Assembly (NCBI GenBank): GCA_035048485.1
Contig: CM068581.1
Span: 9,065,430 to 9,129,429 of the forward strand
DNA length: 64,000 nucleotides
Source: Pteria penguin
Lineage: Eukaryota; Mollusca; Bivalvia; Pterioida; Pteriidae
Direction of reading: 5' to 3'
In this document: one piece after another, positions 10,321 to 22,400 of the stretch
Numbering within the stretch: position 1 is the stretch's first letter
Layout: the number at the start of each line of letters is the position of its first letter
Made by a program: the position numbers and the translations under genes
Notes under the pieces: model-generated
What the model was told of the DNA's origin: nothing
The model's database searches: none
Seen by the model: only the letters and a program-made list of their open reading frames with translations

Positions 10321-11880
10321 CGTATATAACTTGATGATTGTGTTGATAGCCTCTTATCTTGTCTATGACTTCCTCAATTGTTGTCAAATTAAGGTTAGCA
10401 GCGCACTGCCCTGCATCTCAATCATAACAGCCATGGCATATCCTGTTGATTGCTTGTTTATACATGAAATCATCTGGAAGATCAGGATAAGCTTTGGTTG
10501 CCAGCTGCAAGACTCGATCAGCCCAGTCCTCAATGATTTCTTCTGAAGTCTGCTTAAGTGTTGTCATCTTAACCTGAGCTGTCTTGGGAATTTCCTTGAC
10601 ACCAAATCTTTTTTCACATTTTCTGAATCAGTTCATGATGCTCGATGTCAGCATTTCGTTGAAGAATGGTGGCGAAATACTCGCTTGCTTTTCCTTCCAG
10701 GTACCAGCATAAATAATCTTTGGTCTCTTGCACATTCCAATCCTTAACCTGTGCATACTGTTCAAATTTATGCTTGAAAGCTTTCCAATTTTCTGAACCA
10801 GTAAAGCGGATGGTCTTAGGCAAGGAATTGATGCGATCTTGTCTTCTTTGATTCGGATTCTGGTTGCCCTGGTTACCCCCTTGATAATCACAGTTACCTT
10901 GGTTGTCATTTTTAGCACCCTGGTTACCTTGGTTGCCATTGTGACCAACCTGGTTACCTTGGTATACATGTCCTTGGTTACCATATCCTTGGTTACACTG
11001 GATCTGGTGTACTTGGTTGCCATTTTGACCACCCTGGTTACCTTGGTATACATGTCCTTGGTTACCATATCCTTGGTTACCCTGGATCTGGTGTACTTGG
11101 TTGCCATTGTGATCACCCAGGATACCTGGGTATCCATGTCCTTGGTTACCCTGGAAATGGTGTTCTTGATTACCATGGTAGCCCTGGTTCTGTTATATGT
11201 GTATTTGGTTACCTTTGTGAACCTGGCTGTGTTGTACTGGAATGGCCTGGTTACCATGAAGCATTTGATTGCCAAAGGGTCTTTGACCTTGGAAATTTGG
11301 GCTTTGGTTTCCTTGGTAATCTCCTATGAAACCCTGCACCCCTGGTACTGAATGCCCATATTGCATATCGTAACCTGGTTGACTTTGACTCATCATCCAC
11401 GGTGGTTGAAATCCAGAATTTTGAGGGTATGTCATGGCACCAAAGAACTGCCCTCTAGGCACAAACTTACCATAGGGAAATCCATTTGCCCCACTTGACA
11501 GTCCTTGTCCCATAGCTGGATAATTCCTTAATTTCATGGCGATGGTCTCATTCCAGATCTACGGTAGGATACTGTGTACTTACTGGCATCGCTTGGGACA
11601 TAGCTGGCTGCATGCCATTATACAAGTGTCCACCATGAGGAACTCCTGGCAGAATACCAGGTACTGCTTGTGGCATGGTTGAATGAGAATACATAGGTCC
11701 ACTATAGAATCCACCACTGGTTGGTACAGGCATGTAATGTGGAATAGTAGATGGTGACGGAACTGAGTTATACCCTCCGCTAGCTCCATATCCTGATAAA
11801 ATATAGCTAGATACCATAGGAGCACTACTTACCACATTTGTTGAGGCTACTGTACCACCATGTGTAAGGAGTTTGCTCAT
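10321..11880 (-). pseudogene. Retroelement gag, frameshifted, with Gln/Asn/Gly repeats
   Basis: The minus-strand frame starts at ATG 11878-11880 with a Pro/Gly/Ser/Met-rich N-terminus (to 11548) and shifts frame near 11540. It continues as a Gly/Gln/Asn-rich segment (11193-11537) and a tandem QGNQG/GNQGHVYQGNQ region (about 10850-11190). The conserved gag core follows at 10614-10823 (KTIRFTGSENWKAFKHKFEQ), and after another frameshift the capsid-like helices (EDWADRVLQLATKAYPDLP). A stop at 11193-11195 and the hAT-like insertion also break it. The + strand 170-codon frame at 10839-11351 is only a shadow of the repeats. Confidence 0.78.
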
Positions 11881-12761
11881 ACCTTTACTTATTTTAGGTT
11901 AAGTAACCTGACCATTAGGGATGGACAAACTTGTTCTGTCCAACCCTACATAGCCATTATGGTCCTTTACTGTGAGATCACTAAATAAATTTGACAGATC
12001 TGGTATAGTAGGACTAGACTGTGGACTGAACTTTGTGAATGTTTGGTCACCACTCAACCACTCATTTCTTCTTTCACTTCATCCCCTCCTCCTTTTTCTG
12101 TGCTACAATCCCGTCCACTTTGTCAATAATGGCTTTAGTTTTTTCTTGCCCCTCACATTTCCCTTCATCATTAACATCTTTGGAGTCATCAACATTCTCA
12201 AGAGCTGGGTTAGGTTGCATGTCTACCCTTTTCATAAATTCTTGGGACATACTGAATTATTTAATATCCATCAAACTTTTTTCTGTGACGTTTCCCGCAG
12301 TTGTTCTGTACTGAATTTTTGATTTGGCAATTGATGGACCAACACTTGGCTGCTTTTGCAAATCCTTTTCATTTGCAAAATTAATTTGTTTAAGTTCTGC
12401 CACAATATTTGTGTACAAAGAATTTGTGCAAAATATAACAAAAATAAATATTGATAATACAAAATAATTTCAGAATTCTGAACAACAATAGTATAAATCA
12501 AATGGAAATCAACAAGTGGCTCTGCACTTGTAACACGAGTCACACATGCAACCTTGTCAACTAGCTTATTTGACTTTCAGTGCAGAAAAATACAAAATTG
12601 TCCTTTCCTGATATTGACAGAATCGCCAAAATATGACAACACTGCCATTCACAAAGGAAAAACAAAATAAAATACAGCAAACAACAAAATAGACTTCAAC
12701 TTGCACGAAATTTTCGTCAAGTAGAAAATATAAACATTTGCAAAAATATACACTGCTTCTG

Positions 12762-12784
12762 TTCGAGCATCTGCTCGCAGCGCC
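12762..12784 (-). promoter_or_regulatory. Primer-binding-site region of the LTR element
   Basis: In element orientation TGGCGCTGCGAGCAGATGC begins five bases after the CA end of the 5' LTR. TGGCGC starts are usual for retroelement primer sites. The tRNA was not identified. Confidence 0.55.
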
Positions 12785-12790
12785 AGTTAT

Positions 12791-12948
12791 TGTAGCATGG
12801 GGCTGGGGCAGCTACAGTATATAAAATATTAAACCAGTTAATACCTCTATCAAAGGCGTGGGGGAATCTCGTCTATGAGAACAGCAGTAGGGTTCAGCGT
12901 AAGAGATCCCTGTTAGACGATTCATGATCCTGACGCATCGCTACCACA
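12791..12948 (-). repeat. 5' LTR of the retroelement (right copy)
   Basis: It is a shortened counterpart of 5447-5675, with the same TGTGGTAGCG start and ...CATGCTACA end in element sense. It lacks about 70 bp between AAAGGCGTGG and GGAATCTCG. TTAT at 12949-12952 matches the left flank. Confidence 0.85.
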
Positions 12949-13609
12949 TTATTTAAACGAGATAAGTCAGAAATCACAATGTTTTTCAGGTGTTTTTTGA
13001 GTAGGAATTTACCTCTATATATATTCCACTCACCCATGTAGACCTACTGGTAGTTATCTCCTTATCTGACTAATTGTATATAAAAGGCAATACCCCTACA
13101 GGTGAGGTAGAATTACTTGTGCCTGCTGGTTTTGCTTTTCCAACAGGCCTAATACAATATATTGTGGGTTCAGTACTATGAAGCCGATATTAAAAATAAA
13201 TGAGTTCACATTACATGTGAAATGATTTGAAACATTGATTACTCTGATAAATATATTCCAATTTTGATGATATACCCATTAACACTTTTCTTTTAATTTC
13301 TTCTTTTATATTCTTCCTGTTGAAGTACAGGGCCCATTCTGGAGCAATGACAAACTTTTGAAACTGTTTATAGTTATTTGAAATAATCTGAAAATCATTA
13401 TTCATTGTCTTTTCACTTCACGTGAGTAGATGAATTTTTCCAAGTCCATTGGTATATTGATCACTACCTTGGTGACCCGAGAAAAATAGACATGACAGAA
13501 CATACGTACTCAAGTCGTAAAGCAACCTCAACTTTTTTGCCTTTTACTCAACAGCTATGAAAAGAATAGTATTGTTCAAACCCAACCCCGCACAACCCAC
13601 TCCTCTTTT
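12949..13609. other. Intronic DNA without recognised features
   Basis: This lies between the LTR element and the hairpin-ended repeat. No exon, repeat border or RNA gene is apparent. Confidence 0.5.
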
Positions 13610-15292
13610 TAGCTCACCTGAGCCAAAGGCTCAAGTGAGCTCTTGTAATCAATCGTAGTCCGTCATTAACTTTTCACATTTTCGACTTCTTCTTCAGAAC
13701 TGCAGAACAGAATTTGATTAAACTTGGTATGCATGAAGTACTCATGATCCCCTACAAGTGTTGTTGTTTTTTGTCCAAATCCGTCAGCAGGTGGCACCAC
13801 CACAGGCAAAAGTAGGTCACAGAGGTTACCCTCCTTTAACAAACTTCTTCTTCAGACCGGGGGCATACAGAGACAAACCGAATGCATAGGAATGATCTAG
13901 TGGGATGTATGAAGAAGTGCTGTTATTTCCATGTCGAAATCAAATTTTTGATGTTTTTTCAACATTTTTTGGGACTTAGTAATTTAAATGCAGAAAAGTG
14001 TCATGTTTTTCAGTTAATCGATAATGATGAGCTTTTATGGCCTAATTTGATAAAAATTATGATAAGGAATATTAGTGTAAAAGAATTTTGTCAATATCTC
14101 CATTTTTGGATTTTTTATTAAATTTTTAAGACTACCAAATTAAATGGGGGGGGAGGGGGGGGCATTTTTCACATTTTCAATTTTTTCTGCAAAACTGTTC
14201 AAAGGATTTAAATAAATCTTTGTAAAAATAAATCCCTTATGATCCCCTTCAAATTCTGTCGTTTTGGTCCAGACCTCTTTACAGGTGGCACCACAGTCAA
14301 AAGTAGGTCACAAAAGAGTACCCTCCTTTGACAATCTTCTTCTTCATACTGGCTGTATACAGAAACAAACAGATAGCATAGAAATGATCTAGAGGGATGA
14401 GTGAAGAAGTCTTGTCATTTTGATTCCCTTCCAAAATCAAATTTCAAATTTTAAAAAAAATTTTCGACATGTTTTTTGGACTTGGTGATTTCAATGCAGA
14501 AAAGTGTCATATTTCCTAGTTAATTGATAATGATGATTTCTTATGGACTATTTTGATCATAATTATGGTAAGGAATATTATTTTGAAAGAATTTTGTCAA
14601 TATCTCAATATTTGGATTTTCTATGAATTTTTTAAGACTTCCAAATGAGGGTGTATATAGCCAATTCTTCACATTTTTAACTTCTGCTGTTATACCACAT
14701 AAAAGATTTTAGTGAAACATGGTATACATGAAGTACTATAGGTCCTCTATCAATTTTTACATTTCTTCCAAATTGGTCAACAGATGGTGCCGCCATGTCT
14801 AAAAAATGGGTCTCACAATGGTTCATATACCACTTGGTAATTAAAATATGGAGAGTAGCGATTCAAATCCAGCTGTGGTCAAAATTTTTTTTTCATTTCT
14901 TTACACATCTATATAAGTTTTTAGATGTTTCTCAACACTCATCATATGAAATTAGCCATTTTGAATTGAATCTGGGCAATATTGGAAACAATTGTTGTTC
15001 ATGACCCAGACTTGAAATCAGTCAACAAAAGGCCCCACCTAAAGAAATGACAAACTTGTTGCCCTGATTCACATCTTGCAGAGACAGAGCAAATGCTGAA
15101 TATCAAAATCACCTGAATAGATGTGCAAAAAAGTGTTGTTTTTATTCTGGTCTGAAATAAAATTTGACATATTGTCAATATTTGTGTTGACTTAGTCACA
15201 GTAATGCAAAAATAAATAATTCTTCCTTCTTGCATGACTGATAATCTAAGTACTCAGGTGATTGATATAGGCCCACTTGGGCCTCTTGTTTT
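13610..15292. mobile_element. Hairpin-ended repeat family E, copy 1
   Basis: The left end is a near-perfect hairpin, AGCTCACCTGAGCC-AAA-GGCTCAAGTGAGCT. The right end is GGCCCACTTGGGCC followed by TCTTGTTTT. Internal landmarks shared with the copies at 33044 and 37491 include CTTCTTCTTCAGA, TTCAATGCAGAAAAGTGTCA, a poly-G run, TTTTTAGATGTTTCTCAACA and GACCCAGACTTGA. An internal partial duplication (about 13861-14140 and 14341-14650) is present. No transposase or target duplication was seen. The terminal hairpins and lack of TSD would suit a Helitron-like element, but this is a guess. Confidence 0.7.
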
Positions 15293-16368
15293 CAAGTATA
15301 TTCCCTTCAAATATGGACGTATGTAATAATGTATCTCCTGTCTACATAGATAGATAGATTTTGTTATAACGTCAAAATCTGTATAACGATAAATGTTATA
15401 TTAAAATAATTCCGTAAAATCTTGTATGTGAAAATTTATTGTATTGTGTAGTGCTATATTTATTAAATTAATTTATTTATTGCATTGTTTAGGTGTAGAT
15501 ACTAAAATACATGCTTTAAGACACTGGAGAATTTTATATTAGACACAAAAAGATATGGTATCTCTATGTACCGCATGCGAAAACATCTGGAATTTGATCA
15601 ACCGACACCAAACTTAAGCAATTTAGTCTTATTTCAAGTAGTGATACAGAAAAATAAACACCAGATTTGGAAAGAGAAGAAATTTTACATTTAGAGTGTG
15701 AAATTTGGTGTGGCTATCTTGAAAAACAAAAAAAATATTGGAATTTTAGCAAAAGATCTTGTTTCAATGGTGTTGTGAAACTTACCGTGAGAGCATCATT
15801 TTAGTACAGTGAAAAATTCCCCAAACCTGTGAAATTTTTGAGAATTAAAATTGCCATAACTTTGGTTCTAATTAAGATATCTTAACAAAATAAAGTGTTA
15901 TGTGTAGCTTTTTGAAAGCTCTATCAAATGAAATTGATTGTACAAAACTTGGAGTACTTTGAAAAATTCAGCTGGGGTTGCTATTCAATTGTAGACTTAT
16001 TACTGAAAATAGTAATTCATCACTGTTTCAGTTTCCAGATGATGACTTTAGATACTGATGCCAGATATGAATAAAACAGTGCTGTATTTCTGCTGTCAGT
16101 TTCACTAGAACTTGATATAAACTTAACCAAATTCAATGTTATTTCTTCATAAATCACGCAAAAGCTCATCAAGTTCACATACATATACATGCAACTGTTT
16201 CATGTTGCTAATAAGGTATTAGTCACTTCGAAGATAGAGCTTGTGGCAGGGGACGAGTGTTACATGCAACACTGACGGTAAGCTTGTTTCTTATGTTACT
16301 GTGCTAGATTCTTGACTATGGATTACATACACATTATATTAATAGCATATGTCTTCTTGATATTCTAG
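15293..16368. other. 3' part of CCT2 putative intron 1
   Basis: AT-rich DNA without a clear repeat. It ends in a good acceptor, TTGATATTCTAG, at 16368. A GTAAGC at 16278 could be mistaken for a donor, but the short ATG frame before it terminates. Confidence 0.5.
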
Positions 16369-16437
16369 GTCTCTCTTAATCCAGTTAGTATCTTCAGTGC
16401 AGGAGCGGAAGAAGAAAAAGCAGAGACTGCTCGTCTT
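16369..16437 (+). CDS. CCT2: CCT2 exon 2 (residues 2-24)
   Basis: Encodes [20 protein letters not shown] and A-R-L, the N-terminal extension and first equatorial helix. Acceptor CTAG at 16365-16368, donor GTAAGT at 16438, phases 0 and 0. Confidence 0.95.
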
Positions 16438-19400
16438 GTAAGTTTAAAAAATGTTCAGTGGATTAGTTTCTCAGCATCATATTTCCAGGGAGAGTTCAAT
16501 CACAAATATATGCATTTGGCTTGTGAAAGTCGTTCTTGTATGTCAGCAAATACTTGTATGACATATTAATACATATACATGTTTAAATACTGGAGCTGCA
16601 ACAAATCAGTTTCTCGAATCAGTTTCAGTTGTAATGGTTTGATTATTTTTTATTTGAGTTGAGTTTTAAAATTGACCATAAAATCATTGATTTTTCTTTG
16701 CGTTTCTTCATAAAAGAATGAAAACATATCTTTTTCTATTTTATTCACAAAGAAGAAAGAAAATTGCAATAAATAAGAAATATGTGTGTGCTCACTGTGC
16801 TGGATACGCACTATAGGAAAGCAATAAATTGCAGGGACTAAATTTAACTGTTTTGACATGGTAGCCTCCTGGGCCCCTAAATTTCAAAAATTAGAAGCCC
16901 AGAGTAGTGTTTAGTAGCCAGTAAATAAATGCAGACTTTCCTAACTTTTTCGAACTTTATTCAATTTCTCAGATATGAAGTTAGCCATAACTTTTGAACC
17001 AAAAGAGATGGGGTCTTCATACTACACATGTATTCCTTGTCGCATGACCTGTTTGTCAGTACAAAAAATTTTTACCCTGTGGCCTTGACCTTGAGTCTTG
17101 ACGTTAGATTGACTTTTGAACAACTTTAACCTTAGCCATAACTTTTGAACCAAAATTCTTTTTGGCAAGACATGTCTCTCGTCACCAAAAATTTTTTAAA
17201 CTTGTGACCTTACTTTGGTCTTTGCCCTGCTACAAATTTTGTTGCTGCCTGGGTATTTATCCTGTCAGGACAGTTCTAGTTTCTTCAGAAGAAAAAACGG
17301 CCGCTTTTATGTGATATAATGTCTTATTCCACTGATTCCCTCCAGCGATTTCATTGGTCAATTTCGACCAGAGTCTGTCTTGTGTCACGTCTTTGAAAAA
17401 CTTGATATAGAGTATCAAGTTTGTTTACATGGTGTCTGTGATGTCATAATATCATATCTCTTATGTCAATGCTGCTCAAATTGCTGTGTTATTTTTATTT
17501 GAAATCTCACAAGTATTAATACATCATCTGTAGAATAAAATCGTTATAGTCACCTGCAGGGATGATATGGTGTGATGTCAGGTTTATAAACGTACAGTGG
17601 TCCTTATGCAGGTCTAAATTTTAGAGACTATGCAGAATACTGTGATTTTATGTATAGATGTGAAGCAACACATTAATTTACATCTGAGTTCTGAATACTT
17701 AGTGTTTCGTGTGATTTTTCCACAGTGTTTTGTGTATTTTCTCCAAAACACCTGGAATGCACTCAAGGTAAGAAAATAGAATTTCATTTCCTTACAGCAT
17801 TATATATGTGCATTTACAGTATTAAGATACATGTAATTTACTATTTAACTAAGTGTAAAATAATCTGTCATTTTACAGTCTTCATTTGTTGGAGCTATTG
17901 CAATTGGAGATTTAGTCAAAAGCACCCTTGGTCCCAAGGGCATGGTAAGATACACATGATTTTTACTACTCTGTAAAGAATGAAATATTGCATCAGTTTA
18001 TTAACATGATAAGAATTCATTAATTTGTAGTACAAAACTCTTATTATAATTATTTACTTACGTTGTTAAAATACTGCATCTATTTAGAAATGAAATGAAA
18101 CTCTCTGATTAATGTTTAGAAGGAGTGTATTTTATTTCTAAGACTGTCAAATCAAATTAATAGGACAAAATTTTGCAAAGTGGAGGAGGTATTCAAGTAA
18201 CTAATGATGGAGCTACAATTTTGAAATCCATTGGTATTGACAATCCTGCAGCTAAAGTTCTTGTTGGTCAGTATATCTCTTTATAGTGTATAACTCTAAA
18301 ATCTATAGAATTACATGCATACTATTCTAATTGTTGTATTTCCATTAATATTTACCACATCCCATCAGAAGAAAGCCTAGATATTGGACATTATCAAAGT
18401 TTGGTGGCACAACTATTAGAAGTGTATTAAAATTTGAGAATTCAAGAATCTGAAATAGCAAAATTTCTTTATCTTCCCATTGAATCTATATGTTCAGGAA
18501 CCAGCCCTATCATTTCAGAAGTAAAGTCTCTTGAATAGCAGAGATTGAAAATTCTGAATTTTGTACAGAATTTCCATTCCCTGTGGCTGTGAACTTTGAT
18601 GCTCTGTTAATCTGGAAATTCCACTTATCCAGACAGGTAGTATGGGAACGGATTTCCTCATTGTTATTTTGGACTAATAATAGGGAAATCTGTGTTCTCA
18701 ATCCTGAAGGAAATTGAGAGAACAAATTTCCAAACTTGCATTAAAATCAATCCCGATTCTCCACCTCCAGAGCCAGTGGTGATTTTTTCCGTTTTTTAAT
18801 GAAAATCCGCTATTTTATATCCAGGAAGCTGATAATTTCAATAGGCGATGATTGCTTTTGAGGTCATAAATATAAAATGCCTATTTCACAACTCATACTG
18901 ATCAACCTATGCTAAAGTTTAAATAGAAAGCAGAAATATGTATGTAAAATTTGATTTACTTGCTGGTTTCTGTTTAAAATGACACTAAGGTTAAATTATT
19001 CATCCTTTGCCACAAATATGCTCAAAATTAAATTTCAATCATCATTTGTATGGATCATGTATTCCGATATTTTTCTCTATTATTTCTCACTTATCAATGG
19101 AATTAATTAAACATTATTTTCTAATATTATGACAAATGTAGGAATCAGATAGTTACAGACAACATGGTTCATAAGCAGATGTCAACACTTTGGGATGAGA
19201 GACCCCTTATTTAGACAAATTAAATGAGGGCATAAGTCTAGTTTTCAGTGCTTTTATACTGAGTTGAAATATATATTTAAAATTTTCAGTCATGAAATTT
19301 TGTAAATCACACTAAAATTAAGGAATATCTCCCTCATGCATAGCTCTGTCCTTAGATTGATTCTTTGGTTTGCTTTTTATGCTCCCTTGTAAATTTAACT

Positions 19401-22400
19401 TCAAAGGTTTCCTATGTGATCAGGGACTAAAATTAACAGTTTTGGCATGGTAGACACCCAGACCCCTAGACTTCAAAAATTAGGAACCTGGAGTAGTATT
19501 TGGTAGCATGTAAATAAATGCAGACTTTCCTAACAGCAGTAAATGTTTACCAACACCGGACTATTTTTATTCGCCACTCGGACGATCAAGTAGGAGGATT
19601 TCATGGGCCCGGAAGCAGAAGTGGTCGTCTCGGGCGTTCGCTAATTTTAGTCCCTGGCAATGGAGTCATGCATTGGTTTCTTACAGTTTTGAGACATCTA
19701 TCTGTTGTACTGATTTTCCTTGTCTTGCTGGTACTGGCTGAGGTAGAGGAAAGTTTTGTCGAAATAGAAACTGTTGTCATTTTCTAGAGATTACAAATCG
19801 GTGTTGCCCAATGGATGAGGTTCTCGAAATGTGACCGAAAGATTTCTGTCGTTGGCACACTTTTGTTTTGTCTTTCGACTGAGACAGTAAAAATTAAGGT
19901 ACCTTGTCATGGAAGGCGTGGCACGTAAAAGATCTCTCACTGCCCCAGGTGGGTCCGTTGCAAAGGTCTAAATTTTAATGTAATGCATCAGGCAGATGCC
20001 GTCACCATGTACATGAAATACTCATGGAGTGACATAAAACAATAATCAATTAATCAATCTAGAAATTACATTCTATTAGACAATACTTTCCATTGTTAAA
20101 TCCTTAAGGTAATACAAAACCTGTGTATATTTTTGTAGATTCATTTCAGTGATAAACATTTATTAAGATATCTTGTAAAGTTGTAGTGTTGTAATATTTC
20201 CTTATATACAAGTTTCTTACTTGAAAGAAAAAATCATTAGTTATAAAGAATTAGTGTTCAGTTTGCATTAATGTTTGATCTCAGATACTGATTGTACGTT
20301 TTGCTACATGATGATTGACTTGATATTTAGAGTAACGATTACTGAAGTACATGTATTTATGTAATATATTGATCTGTTATCTGTATAAGTCTACATCGTA
20401 CATAAACATGTATATCTGTTGGCAGACATTTCAAAGGTCCAGGATGATGAAGTAGGAGATGGGACCACATCTGTAGTAGTGTTGGCCAGTGAACTTCTGA
20501 AAGTATGCATTAGTCATGTTTCTTATATTATTAGAGTTGTTATTACTTGTATACTACTAAGGGCAGGCTTGGTGTAGTGGTTAAGCACTTGGCTTGTGGC
20601 GCCAACAATCCAGGTTCGATTCCCGGGTTGCGCCACTATGTTTAAGAGGTTGGTTACTTCCTGCTATTATATCATGATATAACTGAAAAAATTGTTGAAA
20701 GCGACGTAAAACACCAGCCAACAACAGCAACATGTATACTATATATTGGCAGCTACTAAATCCAGGCAGGACTATAATGTATAAACAGAGTAAGATCCGT
20801 CTAACTGTCTCAACAATTGTGTAATCAGAATGAAGTTTTCAGCCTACTGTAATTGATTTTAAATGCTGAATTTGGTGTTCAGTTCATTTTTTAAGGCGTC
20901 AAGCATTTGCTCGGCAGTCTTCTAGCGATCGTAAAAATTTTACCTCTACACCCCCTTTTTAATCCACGTAACAAAGTAGTACCTTCTTTAAAGTACTAAA
21001 CGTAGTAAAAGTTCTTGCAAAACCAGCTTTGTTATCCTTGTTATTGAAATTTCATTGCACAGAAATAGGTTTAAGCATAGGTCTGCTTAACTTAAATTAT
21101 CAATATATTGCCCTAAAACACGTATTATTCTGTCGCTTATTGTGTGTGTTAAAATATTCATTCGCCGTGATGACGCAAGCCGATTATGAATTACAATCGC
21201 ACTTCATGGGAATTTTTCCAGATATGGGGAAGACCACGTGACATATTGCCTTATTTAGAGAAATCGTAGTAGAACGCTTGTAACACACGCGATCAAAGCA
21301 TAATTTGACATTAAGCGCCAATATGGAAACCGATCGCGCAATCTTCGAAATATATATAATAATATAAATGATATAATAATAATATCTGTAGATATAAATT
21401 TCAGTCTTAAAAAAGAACAAATAAAATATTTCATAGAATCCTAAATATAGACTGGCAATGCGTATCATGCAGATATCTAGACAGGTGACCACTAATTCAT
21501 AACGAGGCTGACCTAGATTCAAGTGACGCGTTATCGGTTATTTTTATCTCACTGGATTTCGCTTTGTTTCATTCAGAGACATATCATTCATTTAACCTAG
21601 AAACAACAAATATCGACAAAATTAATTACATCCTCAAGGCTAAATGTCACGAGCCTCTGGTAAATTACATCAGGTACTGTATACCTATGCTGTGTATGCT
21701 ACTGCAGACGAATTTTAAAAATAACTACACGCAGTGTGCACATCTTATCTGCCCTTACCGTCTGTGCTATAAATAACACTTGCTGGACAGGGAATAGCCT
21801 TTACAAAATGGCGGTGGTCACTTGTCTCTTCGCACAGCGATAGCAAGCAAGAGCAGGTAACTCCAGTCTATCTTAAACAAGCATAGCTTATTAAAAAGTT
21901 TAAGTTGTAATCAGAATAGCATTAAATGATCAAGATGTTGGTCACAAAGCCAAATAGCTTTATGTTAATGGCAATTACTTGCTTGTTTTTGCGCAGTTGT
22001 GAATTTTCCCGCTAAAATTTCTGAAGCCACGCCTCATTTTCTCCTTATTAGGGAAGTATCGTGTGTATATATCACATGGTCTTTCACATATCTGGAAAAG
22101 TTCCCACGACGGCGTAAAAATTGGCAGCCAAGAAAGTTTTCAAATCGCCTACAAAATTTAATGTGGATGTAAAGGATGATAGCATGGATTAAGACAGAAT
22201 CTTAGATTGAATGCATGAAAAATAAATTACGTAGAACCTATATGTGAAGATTTTATTCCAAATCAACCGATAAAGTGCGATTGTGATGCACAATTGGCTT
22301 GCGTCATTACGGCGAACGGCATGGCAATGTAGCCCTTACACGTGCACATACAATAAACGACCGAATAAGTAGTGTTTTTGGACAATATATAGAAGCTGTT

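Larger units (their letters stand above)
5447..12948 (-). mobile_element. Degenerate LTR retroelement: LTR-gag-protease-TatD-LTR, no pol seen
   Basis: Two related terminal repeats (5447-5675 and 12791-12948) bound the element, which reads on the minus strand. Each LTR starts TGTGGTAGCG and ends CA. TTAT flanks the element on both sides as a 4-bp target duplication. Downstream of the 5' LTR is a primer-binding-like TGGCGCTGCGAGC. Directly before the 3' LTR is a polypurine tract (ACAGGGAGGAG in element sense). In order it has gag, a CCHC knuckle, an aspartic protease with DTAS, and then a zinc-finger/TatD frame. Reverse transcriptase, RNase H and integrase are not recognisable. Later insertions at 7558-8592 and 9627-10320 split it. 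The gag and protease look Ty3/gypsy-like. Confidence 0.8.

Noticed and set aside
10628..11275. 215-codon minus-strand ORF with VTKDM repeats
   Set aside because: Alternate frame of the same gag repeats. The frame giving QGNQG joins the conserved gag core.
10839..11351. 170-codon + strand ORF
   Set aside because: It is the complement of the gag QGNQG repeats. Its Val/Leu/Thr-rich repetition is a shadow.
16264..16275. ATG near 16264 as the CCT2 start
   Set aside because: It meets TGA after two codons and does not reach the donor in frame.
20557..20640. tRNA gene (also at 28308 and 34044)
   Set aside because: Box A and B are present, but the sequence continues into a shared SINE body with target duplications and does not form a complete tRNA ending.
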